Of a stretch of 64,000 nucleotides of DNA, positions 1 to 10,208 are shown in pieces. Made by a program: the position numbers and the translations under genes. Below the pieces are notes generated by a model, which was given only the letters and a program-made list of their open reading frames with translations, made no database searches and had not been told where the DNA came from. Positions within the stretch are counted from its first letter, which is position 1. Every line of letters starts with the position of its first letter. This DNA comes from Abelmoschus esculentus (lineage: Eukaryota > Streptophyta > Magnoliopsida > Malvales > Malvaceae), in the NCBI GenBank assembly GCA_035048815.1, contig JAUCBN010000042.1, positions 2,976,001 to 3,040,000 on the forward strand. Reading direction: 5' to 3'.

Positions 1-2566
1 TCACTTTTAAGCAACTACTCTGTTGGAGGACTAGATACCTGGACTTATTTTCTTCTAAATGTTCCTCAAAGTGCAGCTGGTGGAAATCTCCATGTTCGAC
101 TAACGTCAGATAGAAAGATAAATTATGAAATATATGCTAGAAACGGTGGATTGCCATCACTTGTTAACTGGGACTATTATTATGTAAACGAGACAAACAA
201 CAGTAACTCAATGTTTTTTGAATCATACATTTCAAGTGATGAAAAGGTTGAGTTTTACTTCATTTATGTTAGAAGGAATCTGGAATATTGCAATAAGGCA
301 CCTAAACCAAACCGGTGGCATTTTCGATGGCCGGACTACTATGTCTATTTCACTTGAAAGATGCCCCAAAAGATGCTCCCATCACGGTGAATGCAAATAT
401 GCTCTTGATGCAAGTGGATTAACTTCATACAGGCATTACATTTTTCAGTAACCCTTTTCTTTTTCTTTTTTCTACACATGCACACACACATATTCTCTAA
501 TTTCCCATTTTATAAATATTTTGTTTCTCAGCTTTTGCACTTGTGATCGGAACCATGGAGGCTTTGACTGTAGCGTTGAGATTGTATCTTATCAAGGTAA
601 ATGCCTTTCAGGAGTTGAATGCAAATATTTATAAATGCCATTCCTGCCACATGTTTTCATCAACATTATTCTTTATGATTTCAAAGTAGCTATCTCTTTT
701 TTTAGGATCTGAATCTACGTAATAAACCCTTTTCTTTGGGGTGGGGGAGGGGGAAGGGATTGGCAAGACTCTGATCATAGGTTCGGGATACAGCTCACTG
801 AAGTTTATGATTTGGAGCTGTAGCCTTCAAGTCTATTGCATTTAAGTGATTTGTGGACTTGTTTTTATTGTAATGCTATAAAAAACAAATTTAGCCAATC
901 ATATGCTTTGAAACTGATACAGGATACATATGGCGATGTGTTGCTCTAATCGCATCTAATATAGCAGCTTTGCTTCCTTCTTTTTGGTCTCTCCACCTGA
1001 GGGTAAAGCTCCAATTTTTTCATGGATTCACCTGCAGATGTTTCTGAATGATAGCAAAGGGTGCTAACCTTTTGTGATGAAATATCAGAGGTTTCTCGAA
1101 AATTTCCAACCATGTCAATGCCATGCCTAACCATCAATCGTTGATTCTGTATTTAGGAAAAAAAACTTAATTATTAATTTCTATGTAGGCATTTGCAGAA
1201 TGGGTGATCTACACATCGAGTGGTATTGCAAGTGCATTATATCATGCATGTGATACAGATACCTGGTGTGCATTATCCTTTGTTGTTTTGCAGGTATATC
1301 TTGTTATGAACTTATGATTTATTCTCAAAGAAGGGTTTTGTTATTGGCAACGAAAAACTTGGAAAACACAAATACACCTTATATAACACATAGCACCTCC
1401 ATTTGTCTTTCGTTGTTGCTGGAGTTTTCTTATCCTATTTTCAGTTGCTAGTTTGAACTAATATTGAGTGGTAAATTCGGAAATGTTTCAGTTTATGGAC
1501 TTTTGGCTCTCTTTCATGGCTGTAGTTACCACCTTTGTATACCTCATCACAATTGATGAAGCCTTTAAAAGGGCAATCCATGCAGCTGCGGCTATCACTG
1601 CTTCCCTGATGGCTGTGACGAAGGCAACCAGGTATATGGATTTGGTGACATTTGTGTTAATCTCAATTTATGACCCTGTTCTAGCAGCTACAGAAGGTGT
1701 TTGACCAAGCTAAGCTGTGCAGAACATCCAATATTATCCTTGTTCTGACAATCGGGGCAATTGGTATTCTTCTCGGGAGGTGGATAGAGTTCTCTACCAA
1801 ATATCAGTCGCTTTCCTGTTCAACGAATTTATGTTCGAACAGGCTTGGAAGGTGAGCTTCTTTTCTGTACCATCATGAAGTTTTATGCATAAACTGCATA
1901 AAATTAATGTCGAGAGATAATAGAAAGCAGACTCATGGATTCTTACTGTATCATGATTTAGCATCTAATAAAGTTCATGATTTCACCTGAAAGTTTCTAA
2001 GATATGCAGGAACCTATTGTTTGTCATTAGAGAAACATGACCCTATAGTTTGTAAATGTTATCATTATAGAAGCACATCCTGATAGATATATTGTAGACT
2101 CACGAAACTCGAACATAATGTGTTAGTATTTAGATGAATTATTGAACGTGCTCTTCTAAGATATCTGACTTTAATTTCAACTCTAGATGGCCAAGCAGAG
2201 AATGGCTGTGGAATATCGTGAACACCATAAAGAAACGATATCGTTTGGATTTTATGCTTGCTGGTTTTATTACATTAGCCATGGCAGCACTAAGCTGGAA
2301 CCTCGAAAGCAGTGAAACTTACTGGATTTGGCACAGGTTCGAGTTCTTTCCCATCTTTTTGGTATATAAAATTGTTTTGATCTCTCTCTCACATTCTCTC
2401 GTATTCGACTGTAAAATTTCCGTACAGTATCTGGCATCTCACCATATATTCATGTTCCTTCTTCTTCCTCCGTTCAAAAGTAACTACCATAAATAGGAGG
2501 AATGGAACACACACCAACAGAAACTACCAGTTAACTCGGATGGATTCTTTCTCTCGAACTCCATAG
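1..2566 (+). CDS. TMEM8/PGAP6-like EGF and multi-pass membrane protein, 3' part, with a frame break
   Basis: Gene enters from the left edge. Splice model for the coding exons: 1-432, 532-596, 923-1002, 1189-1293, 1492-1631, 1723-1851, 2187-2336, 2428-2566 (stop TAG). Order of parts: an extracellular beta-rich region, an EGF-like module (CPKRCSHHGEC, then CTCDRNHGGFDC across the first intron), then about seven hydrophobic segments. The membrane part keeps the CREST-superfamily metal-site pattern: SGIASALYHACDTD (Ser, His, Asp), DFW, and a C-terminal HSIWH. Family knowledge: animal TMEM8A is a GPI-specific phospholipase (PGAP6); the plant members are little studied, so the reaction here is inference. 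Oddities: the frame shifts near position 272 (frame 1 ends in FYFIYVR, frame 2 resumes with EGIWNIAI), and the first intron has a GC donor. It may be a pseudogene, or the break may be an assembly error, since all downstream exons stay open and in phase. Confidence 0.8.
433..531 (+). other. GC-AG intron of the TMEM8-like gene
   Basis: The reading frame and the EGF cysteine spacing require a join of TAC AG at 432 to C TTT TGC ACT at 532. The first two intron bases are GC, not GT, and the acceptor is AG at 530-531. GC-AG introns are a known minority class in plants. Confidence 0.7.
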
Positions 2567-4599
2567 GAAGAGAAAAGAATTCTCATAGAATTGAAGTTCA
2601 GATAAGCATGAAACAGCTCAAACAAGTTTTTATCTAGACATGTAGGGAAACATCTTCATCTTACTCTTCCACAATAACTCATACAACAAGAAAAAGACCT
2701 GACCACTTCAATAGCTCCCCCCTCCCCTCAATTTACCACATTTTCCAGGATTATATTCTCTTTTGTAAATAATTTATACCCCAACATGTAGGGTGAAGAA
2801 CTGTGACCTTTTTAGAACAATAGATGCAGGTGTTTCCATTTTCCATCATGTAATTGTAAACAATATTTGGATTATTTTCAATAATTTTCATGATTATTTT
2901 TTTATCAATAATCAATATGATATTTTAGTACTTTAGACGGAAGGGCTTATCTTCTAAATATATAAAAAATAATTAAAGAAATATACAAATAATCTTGCAA
3001 AAATGTACCCCCTTTAAGACCTAAGAAATCATTCTGGTTTTCTCTGAACATTTTTTTACCTTACAGAAGTCAAAACTCAAAAAACATATTTCTTGCAAGA
3101 ACACCCGTTTGAAACTCAAATTTTCCCTCAAAAGATGTAAAAGGAAATGGTAAAAAATTCAGCTTCCGTTAAACACCCGTTTTAAGACAAGCATTCATTC
3201 CATAATCTACGCCAAACGAGCCTAAGAATAATATACCTCATCATCAAAATGACTACAAATCTACGTTCATGGACTAAGACGACAATCCTTAAGGGACCAA
3301 ATTGAAAACCAAAACTTTATTTCTTAAAGTTACATTACTTCACGAACTAAGAAAAATAAAAGGCAAGGTGGAAATGGACAACAATGGGAACTTGGCTCAG
3401 ACGTAATAATATAATGTTTGATTTGATCAAGTAAAATGTCCAAATCAAACAAATATATATTTTTTTCAACCAAATAACATTTTAAATATAAATCAACTAT
3501 GAGTATGACGGTAGGTTTGAACAGGGATTCTTTCTTGCAAACTACTACTATTACTACCTTAAAACAGCACTTAGAGAGGTTGCTCACCCGCCACTTAAAT
3601 GTAAGATGTTCAACTCTTCCCCTTCATGTCGGAAGATACAAGACAGCATATAACACAAGCGACATCAAGATATCTCATCCAGACACTGACGAGTTTAAAT
3701 GGTTTTCATAAATCCGAAAATTGTGAGGGTGGGGTGGATGTTGCATGTTCATTGAAACAGATCTTTACCTCCTAGGCTATACGGAACATATGGTGATAGT
3801 CATGGAAATAGGCATTTCCGAGACTTACCTCTGATCATGCCGATTCTTCAAACGTCAATAGATTCAAGAATGACTTCTAATGCTCAACTCTTACACTGTC
3901 ATTTTCTCAACAGAGACCGTGAAGGTCTTCTGCCCTCCCTCCAGGCATTTCCTACACAATACTGGGAGCATAAAAAATTGACATTCAAAAATGAAGGACA
4001 ACCCAACAACTACAACAACCTAAAACTGATATGATAAATTCGACAACTTGGGTTCCATACCGACTTGCAAGCAGTAATGTTTCATCAACATACCATGTAA
4101 AAAATTTGTGTCATTTCCTTAATTCCACTAGAAGTAGAAGTCAATCAACTGTGAAATGCAGTGATGATAAAAAAAAATTAAGTGTTTAAACTTTAAACCA
4201 ATGATTAGTGTATAGTTGGAAAGAAGATTAACATAGTTCTCTAGTTAGTTGAAAGTTGCCAGACTTTCAAGCAAAGTATCAAACTTTCCGATCAGCTTAG
4301 AGGACACTTAAATAGACTAGTCTTAAACCTATTGTTATTACTAAAAGCCATTGACATCTATCAATCAACATAAAATTGTTCATCAATTGGATAATAAAAT
4401 GCCATATAGATGATTCAAAACCATACCATAGTAAGAGTTGTACTCGTTATCGGAACACTTGACTCAGGGTTAATCGGGCATGCAGATTCATTTAGAGTGG
4501 GCAAACCCTTACCTGAAAACTATAAGAAAAGGAGTTAAAGAGCAGAGTCATCTAAATAGCTGAAGAACATATCCTGAGCAGTCAATGCACTGTATTCCT
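2567..4599. other. Intergenic spacer, no gene recognised
   Basis: Follows the stop of the TMEM8-like gene and should include its 3' UTR. AT-rich, with a stretch of moderately mixed composition around 3500-4030. Short open frames here show no family motif on either strand and I could not build splice-consistent exons. It also holds the 3' flank of the PPR remnant on the minus strand. Confidence 0.6.
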
Positions 4600-5516
4600 G
4601 CATCATTGGACCAGGTGACATTGGTTATATGTCATGTCCAAAGTTTTGGGTGAGATTAACATTTGAGGCGAACACATTACATCAGCAACAACCTCCACCC
4701 GGCTACAACCAGGAATTTTGTAATCACAACGGTCTGTCATCATTTTTCTAACACTTGCCACATCTAACCATCTTCCTTTGGAAGCATACAAGTTAGAGAT
4801 AAGAGTATAGTTAACGGGTTTGTTGGGATCCAAGGAAACAAGCTTTTCTGCTGCCCACTTGGCCAATATCATGTGATGCTACATTCCCCTATAAATACTC
4901 CCAAGGTGTCCGGTGTACATGCAACCGACTGAGATGTCAACAAATTTAAAGCCTCATCGAGAAAGCCGGCTCGACCAAGCAGATCAACAAGGCAAGTATA
5001 GTGCTCTGAATCTGGAATAATTCGATAGTCATTCACCATCATATTGAAATAATGAAGCCTCTCATTCACTAGCCCCCCGCAGCTACATGCGGAAAGTATA
5101 GTAAGAAAGGCAATTTGATCTGGATTTACATGCAGAGGTGGATGTATCGCCGCTAGATTGAATTATGCTTTACACAGTTAATTCATCTGGACAGAAATTC
5201 TGTAGCCTCATTTCACTAAAAAGCTCCATAACCTTCTCCACACCTCCATGTTGTGCATAACCCACAATTAGAGTGGTTTCTTGAGAGATTTCGAGATTTC
5301 GGCTGAGATTCAGCGCGTGGGTTGGATTTCTTGAGAGAGCGTTGAAGACCCATTTCGGCTGAGATTCAGCTCGCGTAATTGAGAGAGCGTTGAAGACCCA
5401 TTTCGAAACGGGCCGAAATGGGTTGGTTTCGGATTCAGCGCGCGTAATTGAGTGGTTTCTTGAGAGAGCGTTGAAGAAGAAGAAGATAACTGTCGTTTGA
5501 AATGTTTTAGAATCAT
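4600..5516 (-). pseudogene. Truncated, frame-shifted PPR protein remnant (E-type C-terminus)
   Basis: Minus-strand reading gives PPR-like pieces in different frames: ETTLIVGYAQHGGVEKVMEL, then FSEMRLQNFCPDE followed by a stop, then NPDQIAFLTILSACSCGGLV, DSEHYTCLVDLLGRAGFLDE, and finally NYTLISNLYASKGRWLDVAS with a KIPGCSRVEV tail typical of the E motif of PLS-class PPR proteins. At the 5' side an ORF at 5310-5516 (starting MILKHFKRQLSSSSS) looks like an organelle transit peptide, but it runs straight into a repeated low-complexity block and then the C-terminal repeats, so most of the PPR array is missing. PPR-PLS proteins act in organelle RNA editing; this copy lacks the array and cannot be functional as read. 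At least three frame breaks or stops are visible. Confidence 0.75.
5271..5490. repeat. Imperfect tandem repeats inside the PPR remnant
   Basis: Three to four degenerate units share the blocks TTTCTTGAGAGAGCGTTGAAG, CCCATTTCG and GATTCAGCNCGCGTAATTGAG in the same order, roughly 60-75 bp apart. The block sits where the putative transit-peptide ORF meets the truncated PPR C-terminus. An exact 10-bp inverted repeat (ACCCATTTCG ... CGAAATGGGT, about 5397-5424) lies inside. Confidence 0.7.
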
Positions 5517-5834
5517 GCTTTTTTCATATATATTTATCTTAATTCAATTATATTACTATTTAAAAATAAAAATTTTAAACATTTTTATATTACAATTTTA
5601 AAAAATACCCTTTACAATATTTTGTTTTAACGTTTTAATTTATAATATGTTTACGTTTATTATTTTGTTTTAACATTTTTATATTTTGATTTATATATTA
5701 TTTCTAAAAAGACTTATATTTTGGTTTATTTTTAGTATAATAGATATTATTTTATTTAATCTAATAATTAGAAGCTTAATTTTATTATTTAAGCCTAGGT
5801 GGAGCTAAGTGGAGCGCAGACTGCTTGAGGAAAC

Positions 5835-5842
5835 TATATAAG
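5835..5842 (+). promoter_or_regulatory. Probable TATA box of the RING-H2 gene
   Basis: TATATAAG follows a GC-richer patch and precedes the pyrimidine-rich leader at about 5890. A leader exon ending at 6000 (AAAAG|GTAAAA) fits a transcription start near 5865. Confidence 0.5.
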
Positions 5843-7012
5843 TACAGACAAAAATAAAAAATAAAAAAATAAAAGAGGAAAACCTAAAAATTTCGTTCTT
5901 TCTTTCTATCAGCAACAAGTTTCAAATTTCTTCCGACTCTTCCAAGTTGGAATTTTTGCTAGAAATTCTTCGCCTGCTCTCTCTGCCGCCGCTTCAAAAG
6001 GTAAAATTTTCACTTGTGTTTTGTTTGTAGCTTCCTTTTTATTCATTAAAAATTGTATTTTTTTGTCCCCCCTTCTGTTACATCTCACTTTCCGCCTCAT
6101 CTATTCCGTTCTTCTCGAATTAGGGTTTATGAAATTGTCATGACTTTCTTTTTTTTTTTTTGTTGTTGTTGTTATAAGGATTGTTTGATCGTTTGTTGTT
6201 CGAGTTAATCAGTGATTGATCTCGGATTTTTTTTTGATCTGAAATGTATTGCGTTGTAGTTTAAACTTTAAGGTTTCCTCGTTAGCTTCTGATAGTTATG
6301 TGTTGGATTGCATTTATGGAAGATGTTAAAAGTATGAATTTTGGAAATTCGATTTCTTTAGTGTCTGCTTTATTGCGGTTTGCAATACTCATTTAAATTT
6401 CCGTTTTTGGATAATCTGGGCATGTGGTTCTATGGGGCTGCTTATTATAATAAACCGCATGAACCACTTGAGCCATGCTCTGTTTGCATGTCATCATGTC
6501 CTTATCTTTTGTTTTCCTTCTTTAATTGTAATCCATACACAGGAAGCTGGTAACTTGTTATACTCAGCTAACCAAAGAATTGGTATGAACCGAAATTCTG
6601 ATTGCCCGAAGCTTTTTACTTCTCAACATGATCTTTAGCATCTGCTTATAGTATTTGGCTAACATAGTGTACGGCTTTGTCCTTTTTAGAGAATCTTGAC
6701 GGTATTTTTCTGAAGTTTTATACTGAGATCATTATGATCATGGTCTTATTAATGTTTTAGTGTTTTTGTATAAAATTTGCCTATATATGGGGATGGTTTA
6801 ATTATTTGTATTCCAACTTGCATATTTCACATCTCTGTTTGGAAATGTCAGTAAGAATATATTCACTTTGCTTGTCCATACTTGTTAAAGGTTTATTCGT
6901 TTTTGTCATTATGTTTCATGTTTTTTTCCTGGCTTGTAAGGTGTTCCTTTTTCTCCTTATGTTTTAAAGTTTCACATTCTATTTGTCCTTTGATGTCAAG
7001 TAACAGGAGAAA

Positions 7013-7045
7013 ATGCACCAAACTACCTTTGCTTTGAGCGAATGA
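7013..7045 (+). promoter_or_regulatory. 10-codon upstream ORF in the RING-H2 leader
   Basis: In the leader exon that begins after the acceptor at 7005-7006, an ATG at 7013 opens a 10-residue frame (MHQTTFALSE) closed by TGA at 7043-7045, 16 bases before the main ATG at 7062. It could lower translation of the main frame; whether it is translated is unknown. Confidence 0.45.
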
Positions 7046-7061
7046 CAAAAATAACTGGGAT

Positions 7062-8662
7062 ATGGGAGGCTGCTGTTGTTCTTCTCGGAGACCTCATCTG
7101 CATGGGACACCTGTATATTATTATGTTAGTAATATATACATCTTATGAATATGTTTAATTCCTTTACTATCTTATAGGACCTTTACTTTCTTCAGACCTA
7201 AGAAATGGAAGGTGTTTGCTCGGAATATCGGGAGTATCCACTCACTGCTATCCACCATAACAAATTGGAAAAGGAAGAAGCAAATGAGAAAAAAGCAAGA
7301 ATATTTTTGATACCCTTAGTTCACTCTTTTTGTAATTGATTATTCCACGAAATCGATCCCTTTCATTGTTTCTTCTTTCACTTGAACCAGTTGCAGAACC
7401 TGTAATCTGCGACTTATCTTTTGCCCAAAGAAATGTTGGGAAAATTTTTCATGGGATATAGAGTTCGTATACTTGTGTGAAGGATGATACACTTGTTTGT
7501 TTTCGGCAATTTTGCTTATATGGTAGCATATCTGGTGACTTTTAAGTTGTTTAAGTGGAGATATCCTTTTAACTACTATCTTGATAAAAATATTTTTTAA
7601 AGCCAGCCTTTTATGTATCATTCTTTGAATTTTGAAATGCCTTTCCACAGTGTCCACCAGCATTGGAAGAGAATGAGTCTTTAAGACCTCATGATGGGTC
7701 TGCCTCTACAATGGCTGCTGTTCTGTTTAATTTGAATCTAGAAGTACCCGACACATTTAGGCCACCTCCAGCACCTTTGCCATATGATGTGGTCTTTGGG
7801 TGTCCACATTCAGCTGATTCAGAGTCTTTCAAGGAAACTGTCAGTGGGGACAGTTTTCAGACACTTCCTACATGTAAAGATCTTGAGGAATCAGACTGCA
7901 GAACACAGTCTAGTTCTTTACTTCTTTCACCAAAAAAAACAGAAGTCACAATAAAAATTGAATCTAATAAATCAGCGACGGAGGAAGAGGATACCTGTCC
8001 CATTTGTCTTGAAGGTAGGTCTACTCTTATTGCCTAAGGCATTAATTGCTAGTGTGATGCTACCTAATGTTGAAAATGGTATCATTTTCCTTGTTAATTT
8101 AATATCTTTAGCATGTCATAAGTGATAACTTATATATGGTACACTGACATGCAGAGTATGATGAAGAGAATCCGAAGCTTGTAACAAAATGTGAACATCA
8201 TTTTCACCTCTCATGCATTTTGGAATGGATGGAAAGAAGTGACACCTGCCCTTTATGCGAACAGGTTTTTCCTCTTTCAAATTGCTATAAATTTCACTTA
8301 AAGTTGGTCACCTGCACAAGATTATAGTCACACCTGCACGAGATTAGCCTGGTTATAATCTTGTAGAGGTATTAACTTGAGACAAGGCTTATAGTCTCAC
8401 TTGTTGGATGCAATTTACTGTGCTTACAAATGGAGTCAAGTTTTGTCTATCTAGTAGATGGTACAAGGAAAGAAACGGAAATTATAGTGTACAATTTTAA
8501 AAGTAACTTGAATGAATCTGCAGCCTTTTGATTCCTGTGTCGAATCTCGCACTTTACATAATCTTGCAAGTATATGTTTACGACGATGTCTACAAACTAG
8601 TGATATGTTGCACTATTTTAATTTTACAGGAAATGATATTTGATCAGACTTTTGATCAATAG
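7062..8662 (+). CDS. RING-H2 E3 ubiquitin ligase (At3g02290-like family)
   Basis: Coding exons 7062-7124, 7651-8014, 8155-8264 and 8630-8662 give 189 aa in a continuous frame. The N-terminus MGGCCCSSRRPH offers Gly2 and Cys4-6, a pattern suited to N-myristoylation and palmitoylation, so membrane anchoring is likely. The middle is Ser/Pro-rich and probably disordered. A RING-H2 finger fills about residues 137-177: CPIC, then C-x-H-x-F-H-x-x-C within KCEHHFHLSC, then CPLC, ending EMIFDQTFDQ. RING-H2 fingers recruit an E2 and pass ubiquitin to a substrate; the substrate is unknown. The start was chosen because it yields the conserved MGGCCC leader and phases with the next exon. Noncoding leader exons probably lie at about 5865-6000 and 6543-6585. 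Converges on BRM downstream. Confidence 0.9.
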
Positions 8663-9028
8663 CTCTTTATTCAAGGTTGAATTCCTTTGTTGTTTTAGAG
8701 TAAAGCTTTCCCCTAAGGACACTGCAGATGCATATTAGTTTTTGGTTCTGCAGCTGATCAGGCGGTGTGTCCACAAGATTGACTTTTTACCTTTGTTATA
8801 TTAAAGGTTGCATGTATTTAGACTGCCAATAGTTTCATCAATTCTTCGGCCTTGGGAGCGATAAGAATCGAGTTGACACGATGTTATAATGCAACTTGGG
8901 ATGTTGATGCTCCTCTTTTGTGGTTGAATATTTGTCGTCGGCTTTTAGATCCGCAGGAGAACGATGGTGTAAGCTACGAGGTATTGAAGGGGTTAGAATC
9001 AGTTTCTGAAATTGAATGCTGGTGGTTT

Positions 9029-9065
9029 TGTGTGTGCGTGTGTATATATATATATATATATATAT
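9029..9065. repeat. (TG)n(TA)n microsatellite
   Basis: A run of TG repeats with one GC interruption passes into about 13 TA units. Confidence 0.9.
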
Positions 9066-9184
9066 TCTCCTATGTAAATGGATTTATGGTTTTGGATGCT
9101 GGATGTGTTGATGGAAATATACACTTCATGTGAATACAATCATCAATTATCACTGTTAATATTATATTAATCAACTTCTTAGGG

Positions 9185-9301
9185 ATGAGGAGAATCGGCT
9201 TAAATGCTTTGCGTAGCAGGGTTTATGCCCTTTGGAAACCTTCCAATCCGTTCCAGCTTGTTGATGTTGAGAAGAGCAAAATTGAAGTCAGAGTCAGTTA
9301 A
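9185..9301 (+). mobile_element. DUF4283-like retroelement scrap
   Basis: The frame reads GLNALRSRVYALWKPSNPFQ then LVDVEKSKIEVRVS and a stop. This resembles the part of DUF4283/zinc-knuckle proteins found with plant LINEs where a 'G-x-x-A-L-R-x-R-x-x-x-L-W-x-P' stretch is followed by a hydrophobic strand. Only about 38 codons remain and no reverse transcriptase is nearby, so it is a dead fragment. Assignment rests on my memory of the family pattern. Confidence 0.45.
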
Positions 9302-10208
9302 TGTATGGTTAAACAATATGGTTAGACCCTTTTATTTTCGAACTGTTTGGTTTTGATCACTGGTTTTGAAAGTTTTAATCACTTATGTTATCTATTTGAT
9401 TATTTAATGCGATGAATTTATGTTTTAATTAACCCAAGAATTTTGGATAAATATCAATTTGACCTTTGAAATTAACTTAAGAACTATTTTAAGTTACCAT
9501 TTGAATGGGTTGAAGACATGGAAAATGATGAAATGAGTTATTAATATTAATTGAGAGCATAATTGACGTAAAAAGAAAATAATATTCATCTTGAAAGCCC
9601 TGAATTTAAATTGCTGTTACCATTTTATCGTGATTGAATAAAAATGTTCCAAAAAACCATCATTAATTAACTAGCATCGAAGTGAATATTGACTATCGAG
9701 TAATAATAAGGTCCTTATATTGAAATTTCTCCTTTTATTTTCAAATCCTCCTTTACAGGTATGTGCTTTCCTGTCATAAAACAAAAAAGCTAGTGTCCTC
9801 AACATCTTAAGCAGAAAATACTGTAATAGAGATCATAAATACTGAAATTCTACTTCTGAACTTTGGTAGACATCATGGTGCCCGTATCGATATTGCTTTT
9901 CCGGATAGATCTCTGCTTCTCCATTGCTATTGGTCACTGGTACCTAGCTTTCTGTTCTCTCTCAAATAGGTATTAGATGGGCACTTAAAAGTATCAGCTA
10001 TCAAATATACAATAACACCTGCAAGGTGACCCGATACGAAAACTACTGCATTGGTTGAACCACAGAAAGGCCGATATACAATAAGGGTTCAAGGAACCTA
10101 CACTATTTTATGGTCTAATTGCAATTGTACAGGCCATGAAGAGACATAAAATACAACTCGGTGATTGCAGTCAATAGCAATAATTTCTTTTTTCATTACC
10201 TGATATAC

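Larger units (their letters stand above)
8663..10208. other. Spacer between convergent RING and BRM genes
   Basis: Begins with the RING-H2 3' UTR. At 8852-9020 there is an open stretch (GAIRIELTRCYNATWDVDAP and onward) that I do not recognise; it runs into a TA microsatellite and has no clear gene context. A DUF4283-like transposon scrap follows at 9185-9301, then AT-rich DNA and two short motifs (9995-10007 and 10023-10041) that recur inside the cyanoalanine synthase copy. The BRM 3' UTR should occupy the right end. Confidence 0.55.

Noticed and set aside
3330..4034. Short open frames right of the TMEM8-like gene
   Set aside because: No conserved motif, no splice partners, and composition typical of spacer.
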